DNA from: Tenodera sinensis
Taxonomy: Eukaryota > Arthropoda > Insecta > Mantodea > Mantidae
Reading direction: 5' to 3'
DNA length: 64,000 nt
NCBI GenBank assembly: GCA_030765045.1
Contig: CM060961.1
Coordinates: 36,655,805 to 36,719,804, forward strand
Under the pieces are notes generated by a model. That model was not told where the DNA came from and searched no databases. It saw only the letters and a list, made by a program, of their open reading frames with translations. A program made the translations under genes and the position numbers. Below, in pieces: positions 13,555 to 25,691 of this stretch (position 1 is the first letter of the stretch; every line of letters starts with the position of its first letter).

Positions 13555-13835
13555 TATATACCAATTCTTCGAAGCAGTCTCCCTGGCAGTTTATGAAGCG
13601 TTCAATCCTACGGAACCACTTCTGTAAGCATCCATGTCACTCAGCTGTAGAAACTGCTTCTTAAGGACTAGAAAATCGCTGACCTGAAAGTCGTTTCTTC
13701 ACCATAGGGAACAGGAAGGAATCAACGGTGCCAGATCGGGACTATAGGGTGGATGAGTTAATAGTTTTGCTGCAGTTCGTTGCAGAAACTCCATTGTTAC
13801 ATTAGAGGTGTGAGCTGGTGCGTCTCAATCCTATT
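13555..13835 (-). pseudogene. mariner transposase relic (C-terminal half)
   Basis: The minus strand encodes pieces of a Tc1/mariner transposase, the enzyme that cuts and pastes the element at TA sites. Visible in order are a block like DAPAHTSNVTMEFL, then HPPYSPDLAP with the second catalytic Asp, then after frame changes a stretch resembling FPMVKKRLSGQRFSS, and lastly the C-terminal WFRRIERFINCQGDCFEEL. At least two frameshifts and several stops break it. The N-terminal helix-turn-helix and first catalytic Asp are missing, so it is dead. Terminal inverted repeats were not found. Confidence 0.85.
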
Positions 13836-16800
13836 TAGAGACCTCGTATGTACCTCCTGTATTAATACATAAGTTGATAACATGGTTACTAATACATATA
13901 CAGGACCTAATATACGCAGATAATATTTTATTAATAATAAGACACTTACAGCAAGCGTTTGTAAACCCTTAGGTTATCATAATGAAACTTTGGAAATAGT
14001 ATCATTATTACATTGATACGACCAGCTTTCGTGTCAGAAGCATCCCATATTAGATGCTCCTTGGATGACGTCACGTTGCCAAGGAGGCAGAGAGTAACTT
14101 TTAGAGTTTGCAAAGCTAAATGAGAAACTTTATGCACAAAAAGAGTTTTTGAGGTAATAATGATAGTTTGTGTAGAGCGAGGCCATAGCTGAATGTAAAA
14201 TTAGATGAAAGAAATAATTGAAAAGTGATATAGCTGTAACTGTAGCGTGCTTTGCAGTTAGTAAAATAAACGAAATGTATTGCGCTAATAAGGTCATTTA
14301 CTTTTGATAAATATACAGTTTTTGTAAAATGAAAGGATCCAAACCCTGTTCGGATTAGAGAAAACTGGGATTAGATGGAGTTTCGTCAAATACGACAACA
14401 TGTTGACCTTAAGCGTTGATGTGTTAAAATGATTTAAAGTAGGAAATTAGTATAGTATACTGTAATTTATTTTACAACTACTGCTAATACTGCTCTTCTT
14501 TATACAGGTATCTAGAGTTCTGTTAAGTATAATTGTGTCACTGGGAAGGAGAGAGGGTTGACCGGGCTATGACGTCACGTGCTATTGATGCTGCAGTCGG
14601 ATGTAACCAGGTCTATCCGATCTAGTCACGTCAGCTGTTCCTGATCGTTAATGTTTCCAGAAATAGCTCACGATTTACAACATTTCATCTCTTTACTTCA
14701 AAACTAACGAAATACTGGGGAAATAGCTCCATACCCAAATCTAGGTCACAAATAGTGTAGGGAACGTTAATATTTAAAATGTCGTTTCATGTTATTCGGA
14801 GGCATATTTAATAATTAGATACTTTTTTATTACATTTTTATTTATAGTCACTTCAAATATTATATTACATGTGATACATGAATATTAAGTGCTATACAGA
14901 ATCCTTAAATAAAGTTTCCGATATTGCAACAGGTGTTGGGATTGGTCAAATTGGGCAAATAATTTGCAAGTAAATATAGTGAAGTATGATGGTAATTGGA
15001 GACATTATGTAATTCGGATATACCACAGCCATTGCTATCCCTAGATGCTGCACCATATGTATATATTGAATCATAAATTAGGGTAAGTCTTGGAATTCTC
15101 TCAACACTATTTGACATAGTTTGCCAGTTATAGTTTTATGTGCAAGAAGTTGTGTGAAGTATTAAGGTTTTTAACTTCGATATTTAAGATTCTTTGCCAC
15201 ATTTCTGCATATGTATAGGTTAAATAATTTGTTTATAATAGTAATCGTATTTTATTTTATCAGTAGCAGACATATTTGAAATTGTTCACTGAATGTGGCA
15301 ACACAAGCACTTACGAATAAAATACGATAAACTTTATTAAATATTTGAAGACAATGTATTTCAAAATTCAAGGTCTTAGAGGTATTGCTAGACGTGGCGG
15401 ATGGACGGTATATGCGCAGGGTTTATGGTCGAGTTCACTTTTGTATTTATAAGACATGGGGTGTAAGGTTAGTATATATTCGACTTCCGTGCGGTCAAGA
15501 TCGGTAACAGTACATGAATAAGTACAGTGCCCACTCGCATTATTAGCAGTGTCTTGGTTACTTCCAGGAAAGAAACAGAGACGTTACCCCCATCATCAAT
15601 TTCCATGACGTCACTCGCACAGATCTGTGGCTAACGAGATAGACAGCTGCCGCGCGAATAGGAGTTACGTAGTAAAGGTAGTCTGATAAATGGCTAACAT
15701 TGTCTGCCTTAGAGAAGTTCTTACTCCGCCACTGCGGCTTTCCTAAATCCCCTTGTTCGAGCCGTGCATGACGGGTTGCGTTCAGTGACGTCATCATTCC
15801 TGTAATCGTGATGACCAATTTGCCAACTCCTGCTGTAGGACGAACCAGTTCGGCACTGTCTGCTACACACATGGTCGCTGATTGGTCGGACTATGTTGAA
15901 GCGGAAAGGCTAAACGCCACTTCTAGAAAACGAGGTTCAAGCCCGGGATGCATAAGAAGCAGCGAAATACGAGTCAGGATTGTGAGAGCAATCATTTCCT
16001 AGTTCCAGGCATGCTATTGCATTCTCAGTAATAGATCCGCTCTTTCCCGAACTGTCAAGTGTTTACTTAATGGCTCCGAGAGTAGCCAGCCGTTCAACTG
16101 TTGTAATGGCGACATGTATGTAGAGTCGAAAAGGTCAGCAGGACTAGCTTGCCCTTTGATCTGCACCAGGGTCAGAGTATGAATTGAGCTTTCGCACACG
16201 TTTTCTAGATCATTACCTCGCAAAGGCCGTGAAACAAGGCCCTCTGTCGCATAAATCACGCACTACGTCAAGATCAAAGCAAAGCCTGCAGAAGTATGCC
16301 ACTCGAAACTGTTCCATCTCTAATCCGTTATTCAGCTGTTTGTCTCGGTGCCGGAGCAAACACAACGAAAAAAATTAAACGGTTCACTTGTGAAAATGGG
16401 CCTCGAACTGTTGCTTTGCCATCAAACATTTTGTGTTCACTACTTCAGTCCTTTTGAGTCAATAGGGGAAGCTCTGCAAGTTAAAGGGTTCGAACCAATA
16501 AACCCAAAAGCCCAAACTCATCCATCGAGACATTCAATCTCTATACGACTCTTGTGTAAGAGCTCTCGTTTAATGCGCTGCTGTTTGCTATTGTGTGAAT
16601 AGATCAGTATTTCAACAGTACTTGCCACTAAGCGCTACCTATTCTGTAAATTCGTTGATTAATTCTTAACTTCAATAACTAACTAAAGCTATGAAACATT
16701 GCTTGATATATTGAATACATGAAGGGATCGTGTAGGTGCCACATATAAATTTTACATGTATGCACATATAGCACACCAAAGCACTACAAATTTTCATTGC

Positions 16801-17289
16801 AATATATCTAGTGATTTTCAAGTTAATTATAACTACTTCAATGCTAAACGAAAATGGTCCACACAATGGAAAAATTATACTTTTCCTAATATAAATGTAT
16901 TTTCAGCGACAAATATTTAGAAAAAAAAAAGATTTTGTTAAAGTTTTAGTTTTTCAGATAAAATATTTGTGAGAAAGCATATTTTCGGTAGTGTCAGATT
17001 GTTAGATATCCCTGCGCAGTGTTTTTCCAGTGGGCACACAGAAACACGAGCTACTGTAACAAGGTAATGCGGTTGACTTGTTTTTCTCTGCTCTGAAAGT
17101 GCAGTATTGAGCTGACAGGGCGCTTTATTATTTTGTCCTGTACTTAGTCACAAAGTGCATTATGGCTTAGCATCTGATTTGTCTGTAGTAACTCACTCAG
17201 CTCGCCAAGTGAAAGTGCGATTTTCTGAAAGATCTCCAAGTGATTTGCAATTTTTATCTCTTGGGTAAACTAAAGCATAAAGTGTACAA
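13836..17289. other. No gene seen; scattered tRNA-like B boxes
   Basis: Mostly AT-rich. 15540-16010 is less AT-rich, with several GACGTCA motifs. GAGGTTCAAGCCCGGG near 15930 and GGGTTCGAACC near 16487 look like B boxes of eroded SINEs, but no full unit can be drawn. No protein domain recognised. Confidence 0.4.
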
Positions 17290-17412
17290 CACAAACCCAG
17301 ACACCCTGTAAGAATTAAAACAAAATATCCACCAGGAAATTACCAGCATTTCTCAACGTGAACTACGGCGAGTTCTATGACAGTGGCAGACGGCAACGAG
17401 CGTCGAGGACAC
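17290..17412 (+). pseudogene. DDE transposase C-terminal relic
   Basis: Plus-strand translation gives PDTL, a stop, then a segment like ELKQNIHQEITSISQRELRR, ending near an in-frame stop. This pattern, a helix with regularly spaced acidic and basic residues after the catalytic core, is the C-terminal tail of mariner-like DDE transposases common in insects. A similar tail occurs at 56232-56345, and GTGGCAGACGGCAACGAGCG is shared just downstream of both. Short and broken; call moderately sure. Confidence 0.5.
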
Positions 17413-17472
17413 CTACGCGCAAAACGTACACGAACGAGCAAAAGTAGTGGTACAATCCCCTACATCGTAGTA

Positions 17473-17497
17473 TTTTTTTTTTTTTTTTTTTTTTTTT
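17473..17497 (+). repeat. Poly-T run (T25)
   Basis: An uninterrupted run of 25 T (poly-A on the minus strand). It sits between two DDE relics that face opposite ways. Confidence 0.95.
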
Positions 17498-17499
17498 CC

Positions 17500-17720
17500 G
17501 CCTTCAAGTAAGTAACCTTTTGACCGAACGAGTTGGCTCAGGCGGTAATATCGTTCATTTGACTGCACAATCCCCTCTGACACGCGATCAAAGACAGTTT
17601 GTATGTTTACAATCAATTCTTCTGTGGTGTCAACTAGGGTGACATATACAAATCCCCAAAGAAAGAAGTCAAGCGGCTTAAGTCAAGCGGGCGATTGTGC
17701 AGGCCATGCAACAGGTCCTC
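17500..17720 (-). pseudogene. DDE transposase relic, minus strand
   Basis: The minus strand carries a segment resembling WPARSPDLS with the conserved SPDL around a catalytic Asp, then a frameshifted FFGDLYM block where the family has FFLWGY. It continues with ELIVNIQTVFDRVSEGIVQ and YYRLSQLVRSKGYLLEGG, matching the family's C-terminal helix and the final G-G-x-x motif. The frame is shifted at least once and ends at the poly-A-like run. Inactive. Confidence 0.55.
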
Positions 17721-18006
17721 CTCTCCCTATTCACTTCTCCCTGTAGATGTTGAGAGGTTGTACTATAGCAGGCTAAAATATGGTGGATCGCATAATGGGT
17801 GCACAACTTGTGAAACGAAAGTACACAGATCAATCAGTTCTAAATTTGATATCGAGGTTTTAATGAAAATGCATGTTTAAAGGCTTATTAAATACAAATT
17901 TGCAAACCTTCCCCTAAAAGACTTTCTATTGCACAGAAATAGGAATTACAAATTTGACTGTGAAGTGATGGAGAACTTAAGATGTAGTCCAATTTTAATG
18001 GCGTTG
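17721..18006. other. No gene seen
   Basis: AT-rich spacer between the DDE relics and the next hairpin-end repeat. Confidence 0.4.
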
Positions 18007-18195
18007 CAATCACATGACTTTCTCTACCCATTGTTCGATAAATTATTCTTAAAAGCTTACCTACTTTCAGTTAATCAAGATAAACATTTATAGAAATGTT
18101 TTTGTAACATATTTCCCAGTAGATGCAATGAAAAAGGAAGAATGCAGTAGACTTGAGCATTAATCAAACTTTTAAGACCTGTTCTCTATGTGGAG
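18007..18195 (-). mobile_element. Hairpin-end repeat, right-end fragment
   Basis: Begins CACATGACTTTCTCTACC and continues through the family's right-end blocks (AAGATAAACATTTAT, GTAGATGCAATG), then stops where the next copy begins. The juxtaposition looks like nested or tandem insertion. Confidence 0.7.
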
Positions 18196-19031
18196 ATTGA
18201 AATGGCATTCTCTTTGCATAATCAGCAGAAAACTATTCTTACAAACGCATATTCCTCTATCTGCTTCATGTTAGTCGCGATAAATATTTGTAAGCATTGT
18301 TTTATCAGATGTCTTCTTGTAGATACAGTGGGAACAGTAAACACAATAGGCTTAAGCGACAGTCAAATCTTTTAAGAGGTGCTTGTTTTGTGATGATCTT
18401 GAAATTCTGTGCTTTTGCATGACCGTGATGAAAAAATAAACCAATTGCCATTTCCCATTTGAGAAAACTATTTCAAAACTAAAAAAATAGCGAATATCTC
18501 GAAAATCTAACGCACACCCACCCCCACACCCGAAGATGTATTTAACACCGCTTTAATGAGACCTATTTTTTGTGTAGTAAGATTTTGTCTCTCTCTTACG
18601 GTTAACCAATTCTGAAAAGTATATCGAGAATGAATAGATCCTTCAGAGCCAATTCCCAGAAGACTCAAGAGATACATTTCATTTACGTGAAAATATCAAA
18701 CATATGGCATTCTAATCGAAATCTTTAGAAGCATTTCAGAAAATCAAGATTTCTTTTCTAAAAGGTAGCCTGGGTTAGGAAGATTTTCTTGAAAATTAAC
18801 TTACATGCAGATTGGTATTTAATCTATCATTCGTTTTGAAGTTATGCTTTTCAATCACACACGCACACGCGCGCACACACATAATCACGCACGCGCACAC
18901 ACGTGTGTTCGCGTACACACACACGCACATATACGTATTTTTTTCTACTTTTTTTATTCATGGACCTGACTTTGAAATTTTGGTTGGAATACAATACTTC
19001 CACTAGTTTTAGTAGAGAACGTAAAAATTAA
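18196..19031 (-). mobile_element. Hairpin-end repeat, diverged copy
   Basis: It carries the family's blocks in reverse order, ending GGAATACAATACTTCCACTAG, loop, then AGTAGAGAACGTAAAAATT, so the terminal hairpin survives. A CA/CG-rich microsatellite at 18856-18940 occupies the place of the GT run of other copies. Its extreme right end is missing. Confidence 0.75.
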
Positions 19032-20559
19032 AATCATTGTGGCATTGCTTGTACAAAAATATACGGACGAGAGGCGGGCATTGTGACCTTGAATACGGGG
19101 AACAGCTGTGTGTACGTGACCGTAATAATGGCGGTAAATAACAAAGGAAAGGTCCGAGACTACAGGGCAACAATAAGACTAGTAGTGTTCAAAAGATTCC
19201 CGGTAATTCTGCTGAGTCATTGCACACGTGCGCATGGAAAGAACTCCGAGGTCACGTGACGCCGGCTCCAGTATGAATAGAGCAGACAGTAGATTAGCGT
19301 TAGTTGTTTAGTCTGTAAGTCGTCGTTACGGTTAGTTTTTAGTTACGAGAGTGAGCTGGCCAGCCTGTCAGCGAGTACGCATGTGTCATCGAGTGCTTGT
19401 ATCGTGGTAGTAAAGATATAGAAGACCGAGAAACTGGTGAAAGACTGGGAACGATTATCAGAACAACTGTGAATTGTGATATCAGAAAGGACTATAAACT
19501 GTGTTAACAACGGGAAGAAAATTGTGCATTTGTAGTAAATTTAGAGAACCACAACAGGATTTCGCATTTTTGAGTTTTGTTTTTGGCAATTCTTACCGTT
19601 TAATTTCTTCTAAAACTTTTCGAAGCTGAGCAATTTTTACGGACTTCTTTAAGCAAAAGACGTTTGCATAAGGTTGGCCAAAATGATGAAGTATAGTTTG
19701 CAGCACTCTCGTGTAGGAAGAGAAGTGTTTGAAGGTTAGGGGAGGCAGTGTGGGTGCACGAGTACCCCGTCTCTCAACACGATATCCTGGCATAGGATTA
19801 ATAGTGACTGATGACGTTCCTCCGTTAGTAGCACGGAGCTGTATAAATCAAAGTCTCTCCCACCCTCATTTGCGTTCAAACATTGCCTTTGCTCTCACTT
19901 GGCTCCCAGAAACCAAACAGTCAAAGACAAACAATCCATAGACCTGCGTATCGACATCGGTTTGGTTTTACCGACGCTGTAACCAAGGTATCCGATATCC
20001 GATTCGATCCATCCGATCCGCGGCGAGCTCACTCCACCACCCCCCTTAACCGCAAATACGGCAGGCGTCTTTGAGCGAAATGTGTAGAACATCCAAGATA
20101 CATTAATACCTTTGTAATGCCTTACAAATTATCACTTGCTGTGTTCCCCTGAGTAATACATCCCTATTAGCATGTGTTTCCACAGCTCCAGGATGTGCCG
20201 TATTCGTGTACCTTCACCTTAAACAAACAAAACCATGGTATTATTGTGCTATTCTGATAGTTAATATGCGCTTCACCTTTGATCGTCAGAAGCCTCTAAG
20301 GAAACACACCGCATGCGTTGTGTGTTCTCGGAAGTCACTGAAATTTCACATTGCACTAAGAGCGTGTCACATCAGCCAATGAAATCAAAGAAATCACAAA
20401 CACTGAAACACTGCTCTCAAACAATATTTTCTAACACTCATACATGACAGCAAATTTGCGATATTAGACAAAAATCACACACCGAGTATATGGTGTGGTA
20501 TCTTAACCAAAGTCGCTGAAGCAAAATTTTAGACAATAATATATATAAAACTAAACTAA
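19032..20559. other. No gene seen
   Basis: Mixed composition. 19260-19560 is a less AT-rich stretch with the look of a transcript leader (GTTTAGTCTGTAAGTCGTCG), but no frame or splice site supports a gene. Short frames on both strands at 19593-20092 have no recognised domain. Confidence 0.4.
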
Positions 20560-20880
20560 ACCCCGGCGCGCCAGCCCACGAGGGGCCAAGGCCTACCGCC
20601 CAGCCGCTGCGTCCCCCACCTCTGCCCACTACAGGCGTCATTGGTGAGGTGCAGTACTGGAGGGTGGGACGTGGTCAGCGCCCCGAGCCCTCCCGGCCAG
20701 CTATGCGGTCTTCTAGACCTGAGGCCGCTACTTCTCCATCAAGTAGCTCCTCAATTGGTCCCCCCGGGACCTAACGAGGCTGAGTGTTCCCCGTGCCAGA
20801 CCTCCCAGAGGGGATAAAATCCCCATGCTGGTACCGGGGATCGAACCCGGGTCCTCCGTGCCAGAGGCAAGCGCGCTAAA
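20560..20880 (-). repeat. tRNA-derived SINE, GC-rich family
   Basis: On the minus strand it starts TAGCGCGCTTGCCTCTGGCA and has a clean B box GGGTTCGATCCCCGGT, as in tRNA promoters of RNA polymerase III. The GC-rich body matches 43618-43840 (GGAGG-G/A-TGGGACGTG-G/A-TCAGC, then the CTAACGAGGCTGAGTG region). Its left edge carries ATATATATAAAAC, a plausible tail. Not a real tRNA. Confidence 0.8.
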
Positions 20881-22600
20881 TATATATATTTGTGAAAGGG
20901 GAGAGTTAGTGTTTTAAAAAATCTGTATCACATCAAATATTAGCTTTTGAGTTATGGTGAACACAGATACACCCGGCTGCACTAACACATGTGTGACTGT
21001 TTTTTCAAAATATGTTTTTTTTTAAATTCAAAGACCCCAAAAATGTTTTATCAGTGTAATCTCGATGTTAAACTTTTGGTTGCAAGCAATTCTTTCTCTG
21101 CTTAAGGAGTGCATGATAAAGAAAGTAAAAGAAAAGTATTTTATACGAACTCAAACATCTTGCCGAAAATAGACCACCATATAACACAGTTTTGCTTTTC
21201 AGCAAGGGGCTTTTCGAGCACATAGTGCAAGTAACTTCAATTTTTCTTTATCTAAGACTTCAACTGCATCTAATTTTACAACCAGATCTGATAATGGTTT
21301 GTGCAATCAAATGGCTGTCCCACCTTCAAAGTCCTCCAGCCATAATTTCCTGGGTCTGCCCAACGATCTTCTACCTTTAGGATGATAATGCATTTTTGAT
21401 TAGGAAATCTGATCTCTGGCATTCTTTCGTCATGTTCCTTCTACTTTTGTTTGTAATCTTTTAGCCTGTCATTTATATTAAACATTCTCTACTCCTCTCT
21501 TATACTTTCATTTGTTATTAGGTTTCTCTTTGTATATCCCTTCACACTTCTTAAGAATTGCATCTCTGAAGCCTGTATTTTACTCTCTTGCTTATTTAGA
21601 TTTTGTAATCTACAAACAATAATTCGCCAAGCATTCTTCTGTTTATTTTAAAATGACTGCGGCTTCTCTTGCCATTTTAAAATAACATCAACGCCCTAAA
21701 ACTTGGCAAAATATACCCCATTAAAAGAGAAAAAGATTAACAAGTTAATATTCCTATATGATCTGGAAGAAAAGCAGACAGTCTGTCACCAAGAAAAATG
21801 CGTTAAGCTATAGCATCTAATTTTCAGCGATAATGCATGATATTGTCGCGTTGGCAGCAGTTGCGACGCAGTTGTTCTGGAAAGTTCGAGAAATGGTTCC
21901 CGGAATTACTGCAGCTGAGAGAACCAGCACGAATGAGTCTATATGTGACTGTATAGTAAACTGGTCGTGGGTTTATAGTTTTTGCGAGTTTTGGGGTTAG
22001 TTTTGGTGACTAATTGCAAACGCAGTAGCAACGGTAAATGAGAATTGTGTTGGTTATAGTTGATTTTATTGAGGCCTTCTAATTAAAGCAAATAAAGACA
22101 GATAAAAGGTAAGTTGATTTGAGACTTTCTTGCAATATCCACGTATTAAAGCGCATTACTCATCAGAGTCCTTATATGGCGAAAGTTATCACTTGTTAAA
22201 CATCCCTTCAACAACTATATTTAGCCCTGCTCAAGTAGTGATTTGATTTCCCCCAACGAATTGGGTACATCCACTAGATATGCATGGAAGGATTTTAATT
22301 TTTGATAACGTTATTCATATGTTTTTCTTTGTGCACTCTCTTTGATTGCCTATAGAAGAGACGCAAACCTTCAGAATAAAATTGCCCATTAAATCTCTGA
22401 AAGAACTTTCACATTTCGTGCAAGTTTATGTAAACGTATGTTAAGCGATGAGAGACCACGCCCCCTCTTATCAAATCCTCTGCCCATGGATATTTTAAAA
22501 GTCGATCCATCGCCCACCACGGAGAAGGAATATCCAATGAGCATCGCTCGTGTACAGTCGAAACAGGAATGAAACCACTCTTCTATTGAGGGAATGACTT
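20881..22600. other. No gene seen
   Basis: AT-rich. A less AT-rich stretch at 21840-22050 is not recognised. Small frames only. Confidence 0.45.
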
Positions 22601-22790
22601 ACTTTCTCTACTGCTTATCTAAAGTACAGAAAGATTATACTCCATTTAAATATTTGATACCGATATTTACCTGGAAATGCACCTTTTAAAGTACACGTAT
22701 AAACCCAAGTTCTTTTGAAGAAATGCCTGGGCGTATATAGTTTTGTGTTTCTGCATCTGTGTAAACAGAAAGACAAATTCGAAATGTCAG
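22601..22790 (+). mobile_element. Hairpin-end repeat, left-end fragment
   Basis: Left hairpin present: ACTTTCTCTACTGCTTATC, then AAGTACAGAAAGATTATAC. The family's GATATTTACCTGGAAATGCA follows. The similarity then gives way to unrelated GC-rich sequence. Confidence 0.7.
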
Positions 22791-23287
22791 GAAATCCGAC
22801 CGAACGGACCGACCGGACCGGGCGGAACGACCGACCATGGTTTAAGGGCCCGTCAGCAACTAGGTCACTTGGGCCCTGTCAAAAAGGTGAAAACCGGAAA
22901 AGCGCGAAAGTATATACAACGTAAAGGGTTAAAATCTAATTAAAACAATTAAAAGTGAAAGTTAAAACAGTAATAATTGAAAATACACATATAAAACGCT
23001 AAGAAGGCAAAACAATACAACGTTGAAACAGCGCACCACAGCCTAAATGTCTAAAAGATCCAAAAAATAATATTAAAGTTGAACTTCCTCAGCGAACCTA
23101 ATATTGGTGACAAAATACGGCACCTTATCTGCAGCTACTGGTTCGTTACCTCAAATTTATCGCAGTGTAAAACCCAGGCCAAGGGACTGGCACTCACTAG
23201 CCTATCGCGGACAATGAAGCACGAATAAGGGGTTGTAATTAGCTAACAAAGTCGCTAAAGGATTGGGTACAAAAGCAAACGGTGATA
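22791..23287. other. Short CGGAC-rich tandem, otherwise no gene seen
   Basis: 22798-22842 is a run of imperfect CCGACCGGAC-type units, followed by AGGGCCCGTCAGCAACTAGG. The rest is AT-rich and featureless. Confidence 0.5.
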
Positions 23288-24127
23288 AAAAATCTGATGT
23301 GTTGCACTCAAATGACTTTCTCTACTCTTGCACTAACCATTCTTACAAACCCTTATTCCTATATCTTCTTCGTGTTAGTTAGGATAAACATTTGTACAGA
23401 TTATCTTATTGCTTATTTCCTTGTAGGTGCAAGGGGAATATTAGAATACAGTAGGCTTTGTGCGATAGTCAAATGTTTTAAAGCTTTGAGATTCCGTTCT
23501 CTTTGCACACTTAGCGTATAAAAAATGAACAACGATGTTCCATTTCGGAGAAAATGTTAAGTTTTCCGAAACTGACACACATAACGAGGAATATCTCCGA
23601 AATGGTTCACCCTACACACAAATTTATTTAGACATAAATTGTGTTTTTAGCAAGATCTACATTTTTTATATACTAAGATTTGGTCTATCTCTTACGGTCT
23701 ACCACTTATGCAAAAGTCATCCAGGACTACGTGGGCTATAGCCAGAATATTCAAAATATACATTTCATTTGTCACAAAAATATTTTGATCCTATGTCATT
23801 TTAATCAGAATTATAAGAGCCATTTTCACGAAAATCAGAATTTTCTAAATATTTTCCATGTAAAAAGTAGTATAGCGTGGAGGAATTTTCTTCAAAATGT
23901 TCGTGTCACATTCTTGAAAGACAAACTTTAACAACAACATCCATACCCACACCCACCCTCACACACCCACACACCCACACAGACCCACATCACGGAGCTT
24001 TTTTTAAACATGTTTTTTTTTTTTTTTTTTTTTTTTTTTTCAGAAGGCCCGAAAATATATTTCCGGTGAAATCTGGACATCGAATAATTCCTCTACTATA
24101 CTATAGCTTATAGGGAAAGTAAAAATT
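23288..24127 (-). mobile_element. Hairpin-end repeat, complete copy
   Basis: Reverse-oriented full copy: CTGATGTGTTGCACTC and ATGACTTTCTCTACTC at one end, GGGAAAGTAAAAATTT at the other. All internal blocks are present in reverse (ATTTCGGAGATATTCC on the opposite strand, CTATAGCCAGAATATTC). A T28 run at 24013-24040 lies where other copies have AAAAAAAGC. The frames in it do not correspond between copies. Confidence 0.85.
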
Positions 24128-24740
24128 TGTACGAGGGATGCTGATTTGTGTAAATTCATTGTGTAAATACATTCAATCGTACCTTAAGAATGAAGCAGCG
24201 AACGTAATGATTTGAACATCAGCAGAGATTGCCCCAAGTATTTTTCCAGCGCGGCCCAAGAGCCATGCAAGGATACAAAATACTGAAGTGTCTTTTCGAT
24301 GCAGAGATGGAATTAATGCACGGCTGGAACAACTGTTGAATTGCGTTCAGCTACACGAGCCATACATAACTCGGGCGGAGGTGGTGCGAGAGAATCGCTT
24401 TGCAGTTATCTACGAGTCTCCATCACTTGCATGGTCTCGTTTCGAATCCCACTTTAGTCACGGACGCCTTTGTTTATGTGATAACGTTCTTGGATACACT
24501 GTTTGTGTCCATTTGTGTGTGCTGCGAGTTTAGTTATTAGCCACAGGGAATACTGAATCAGCGTGCAGTGGAGCGAGAAGAGGGATTTCGTGTGAAGGGC
24601 AATATGGGAATGGATATCTTCAGAACACGGTGAAAACGGGCAACGATATTTATATCATCGCACTGTCCACCTACTTCAACTGTTCCTACTCATTTTAATT
24701 TGGGGATGTGTCACACAAATTCTGAGATAATAATGATATT
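24128..24740. other. No gene seen; one tRNA-like segment
   Basis: 24395-24465 has a possible SINE head with a B-box-like TTTCGAATCCC. No coding signal is recognised. Confidence 0.4.
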
Positions 24741-25482
24741 ATTACTTTCTGTACTGGTAATAGTTTTTGAGGGTTCCTGAATAAAAAAAGCATTTTTAGA
24801 AAAAGATCCCTGTGTGAGTGTGTATGTACCAAATTTGGTATTTAAGATTAACGTATTTCAAAGATGCGATATGAAGATTTTGAAGAAAATTCCTCCACCC
24901 TAAAGTACTCTTCACATTGAAAATTTTTCGAAAATTGATATTCTCGAAAATGGCTCCAGCGATTTTGATTAAAATCGTCATATGTTTGAAGTACTTTTAT
25001 GCCAAATTTAATGTATATTTTGAATTTTCTGGCTATAGCCTATGTAGTCCTATTTACTCTTGGGTTTTGCATAACTGGTAAGCCGTAAGAGATAAACGAA
25101 ATTTTACTACATAAAAATGTAGGTGTTGCTGAAACACAGTTTACGTTCCCAATACATTTTTTGTAGAGTGAACTATTTCGGAGATATTCCTTGTTATTTG
25201 TACATGTTTTGGAATACTTAAAAGTTCCGTCGAATGGAAGATTGTCATTCATCTTTTGATACCTTAGCCGTGCAAAAACAACCGAATCTTAAAGCTTTAA
25301 AATATTCGACGATCGCTCAACGCCTACTGCATTCCTATATTCCCCTTGTACCTACGAGGAAATAAGCATTAAGAATTTCTGCAATATTTATCTCAACTAA
25401 CACAAAGAATATAGGAATAAGAGTTTTTAGGAATGGTTAGTACAAGAGTAGAGAAAGTCATATGAGTGAAACACATCAGACT
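24741..25482 (+). mobile_element. Hairpin-end repeat, near-complete copy
   Basis: It starts TTACTTTCTGTACTGG, with a damaged left hairpin and a deletion after it. All the central blocks are present, and the right end is intact: AGTAGAGAAAGTCATATG then AGTGAAACACATCAGAC. It lies 600 bp from the inverted copy at 23288-24127, so the two form a large inverted pair. Confidence 0.85.
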
Positions 25483-25602
25483 TTTTTATAAGGGCGCTGA
25501 TGACCGGTGGTTCAGCGCCTTTAAAACTACATCAAATCAATGATGATTATTATAATTATTATAATTTTTATAATAATTTTTATTATTTTATTATTATTTT
25601 TG

Positions 25603-25603
<1 letters not shown>

Positions 25604-25690
<87 letters not shown>
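25604..25690 (+). repeat. (ATT)n microsatellite
   Basis: About 29 ATT units, preceded at 25538-25603 by an imperfect ATT/TTT-rich lead-in. This is equivalent to an AAT tract on the minus strand and could be the tail of a minus-strand non-LTR insertion. Confidence 0.95.

Positions 25691-25691
<1 letters not shown>

Noticed and set aside
23282..23521. Frames within the hairpin-end repeats, similar between 11214-10990 and 23282-23521
   Set aside because: The similarity follows from the repeat itself. The frames are not kept in other copies and have no domain.
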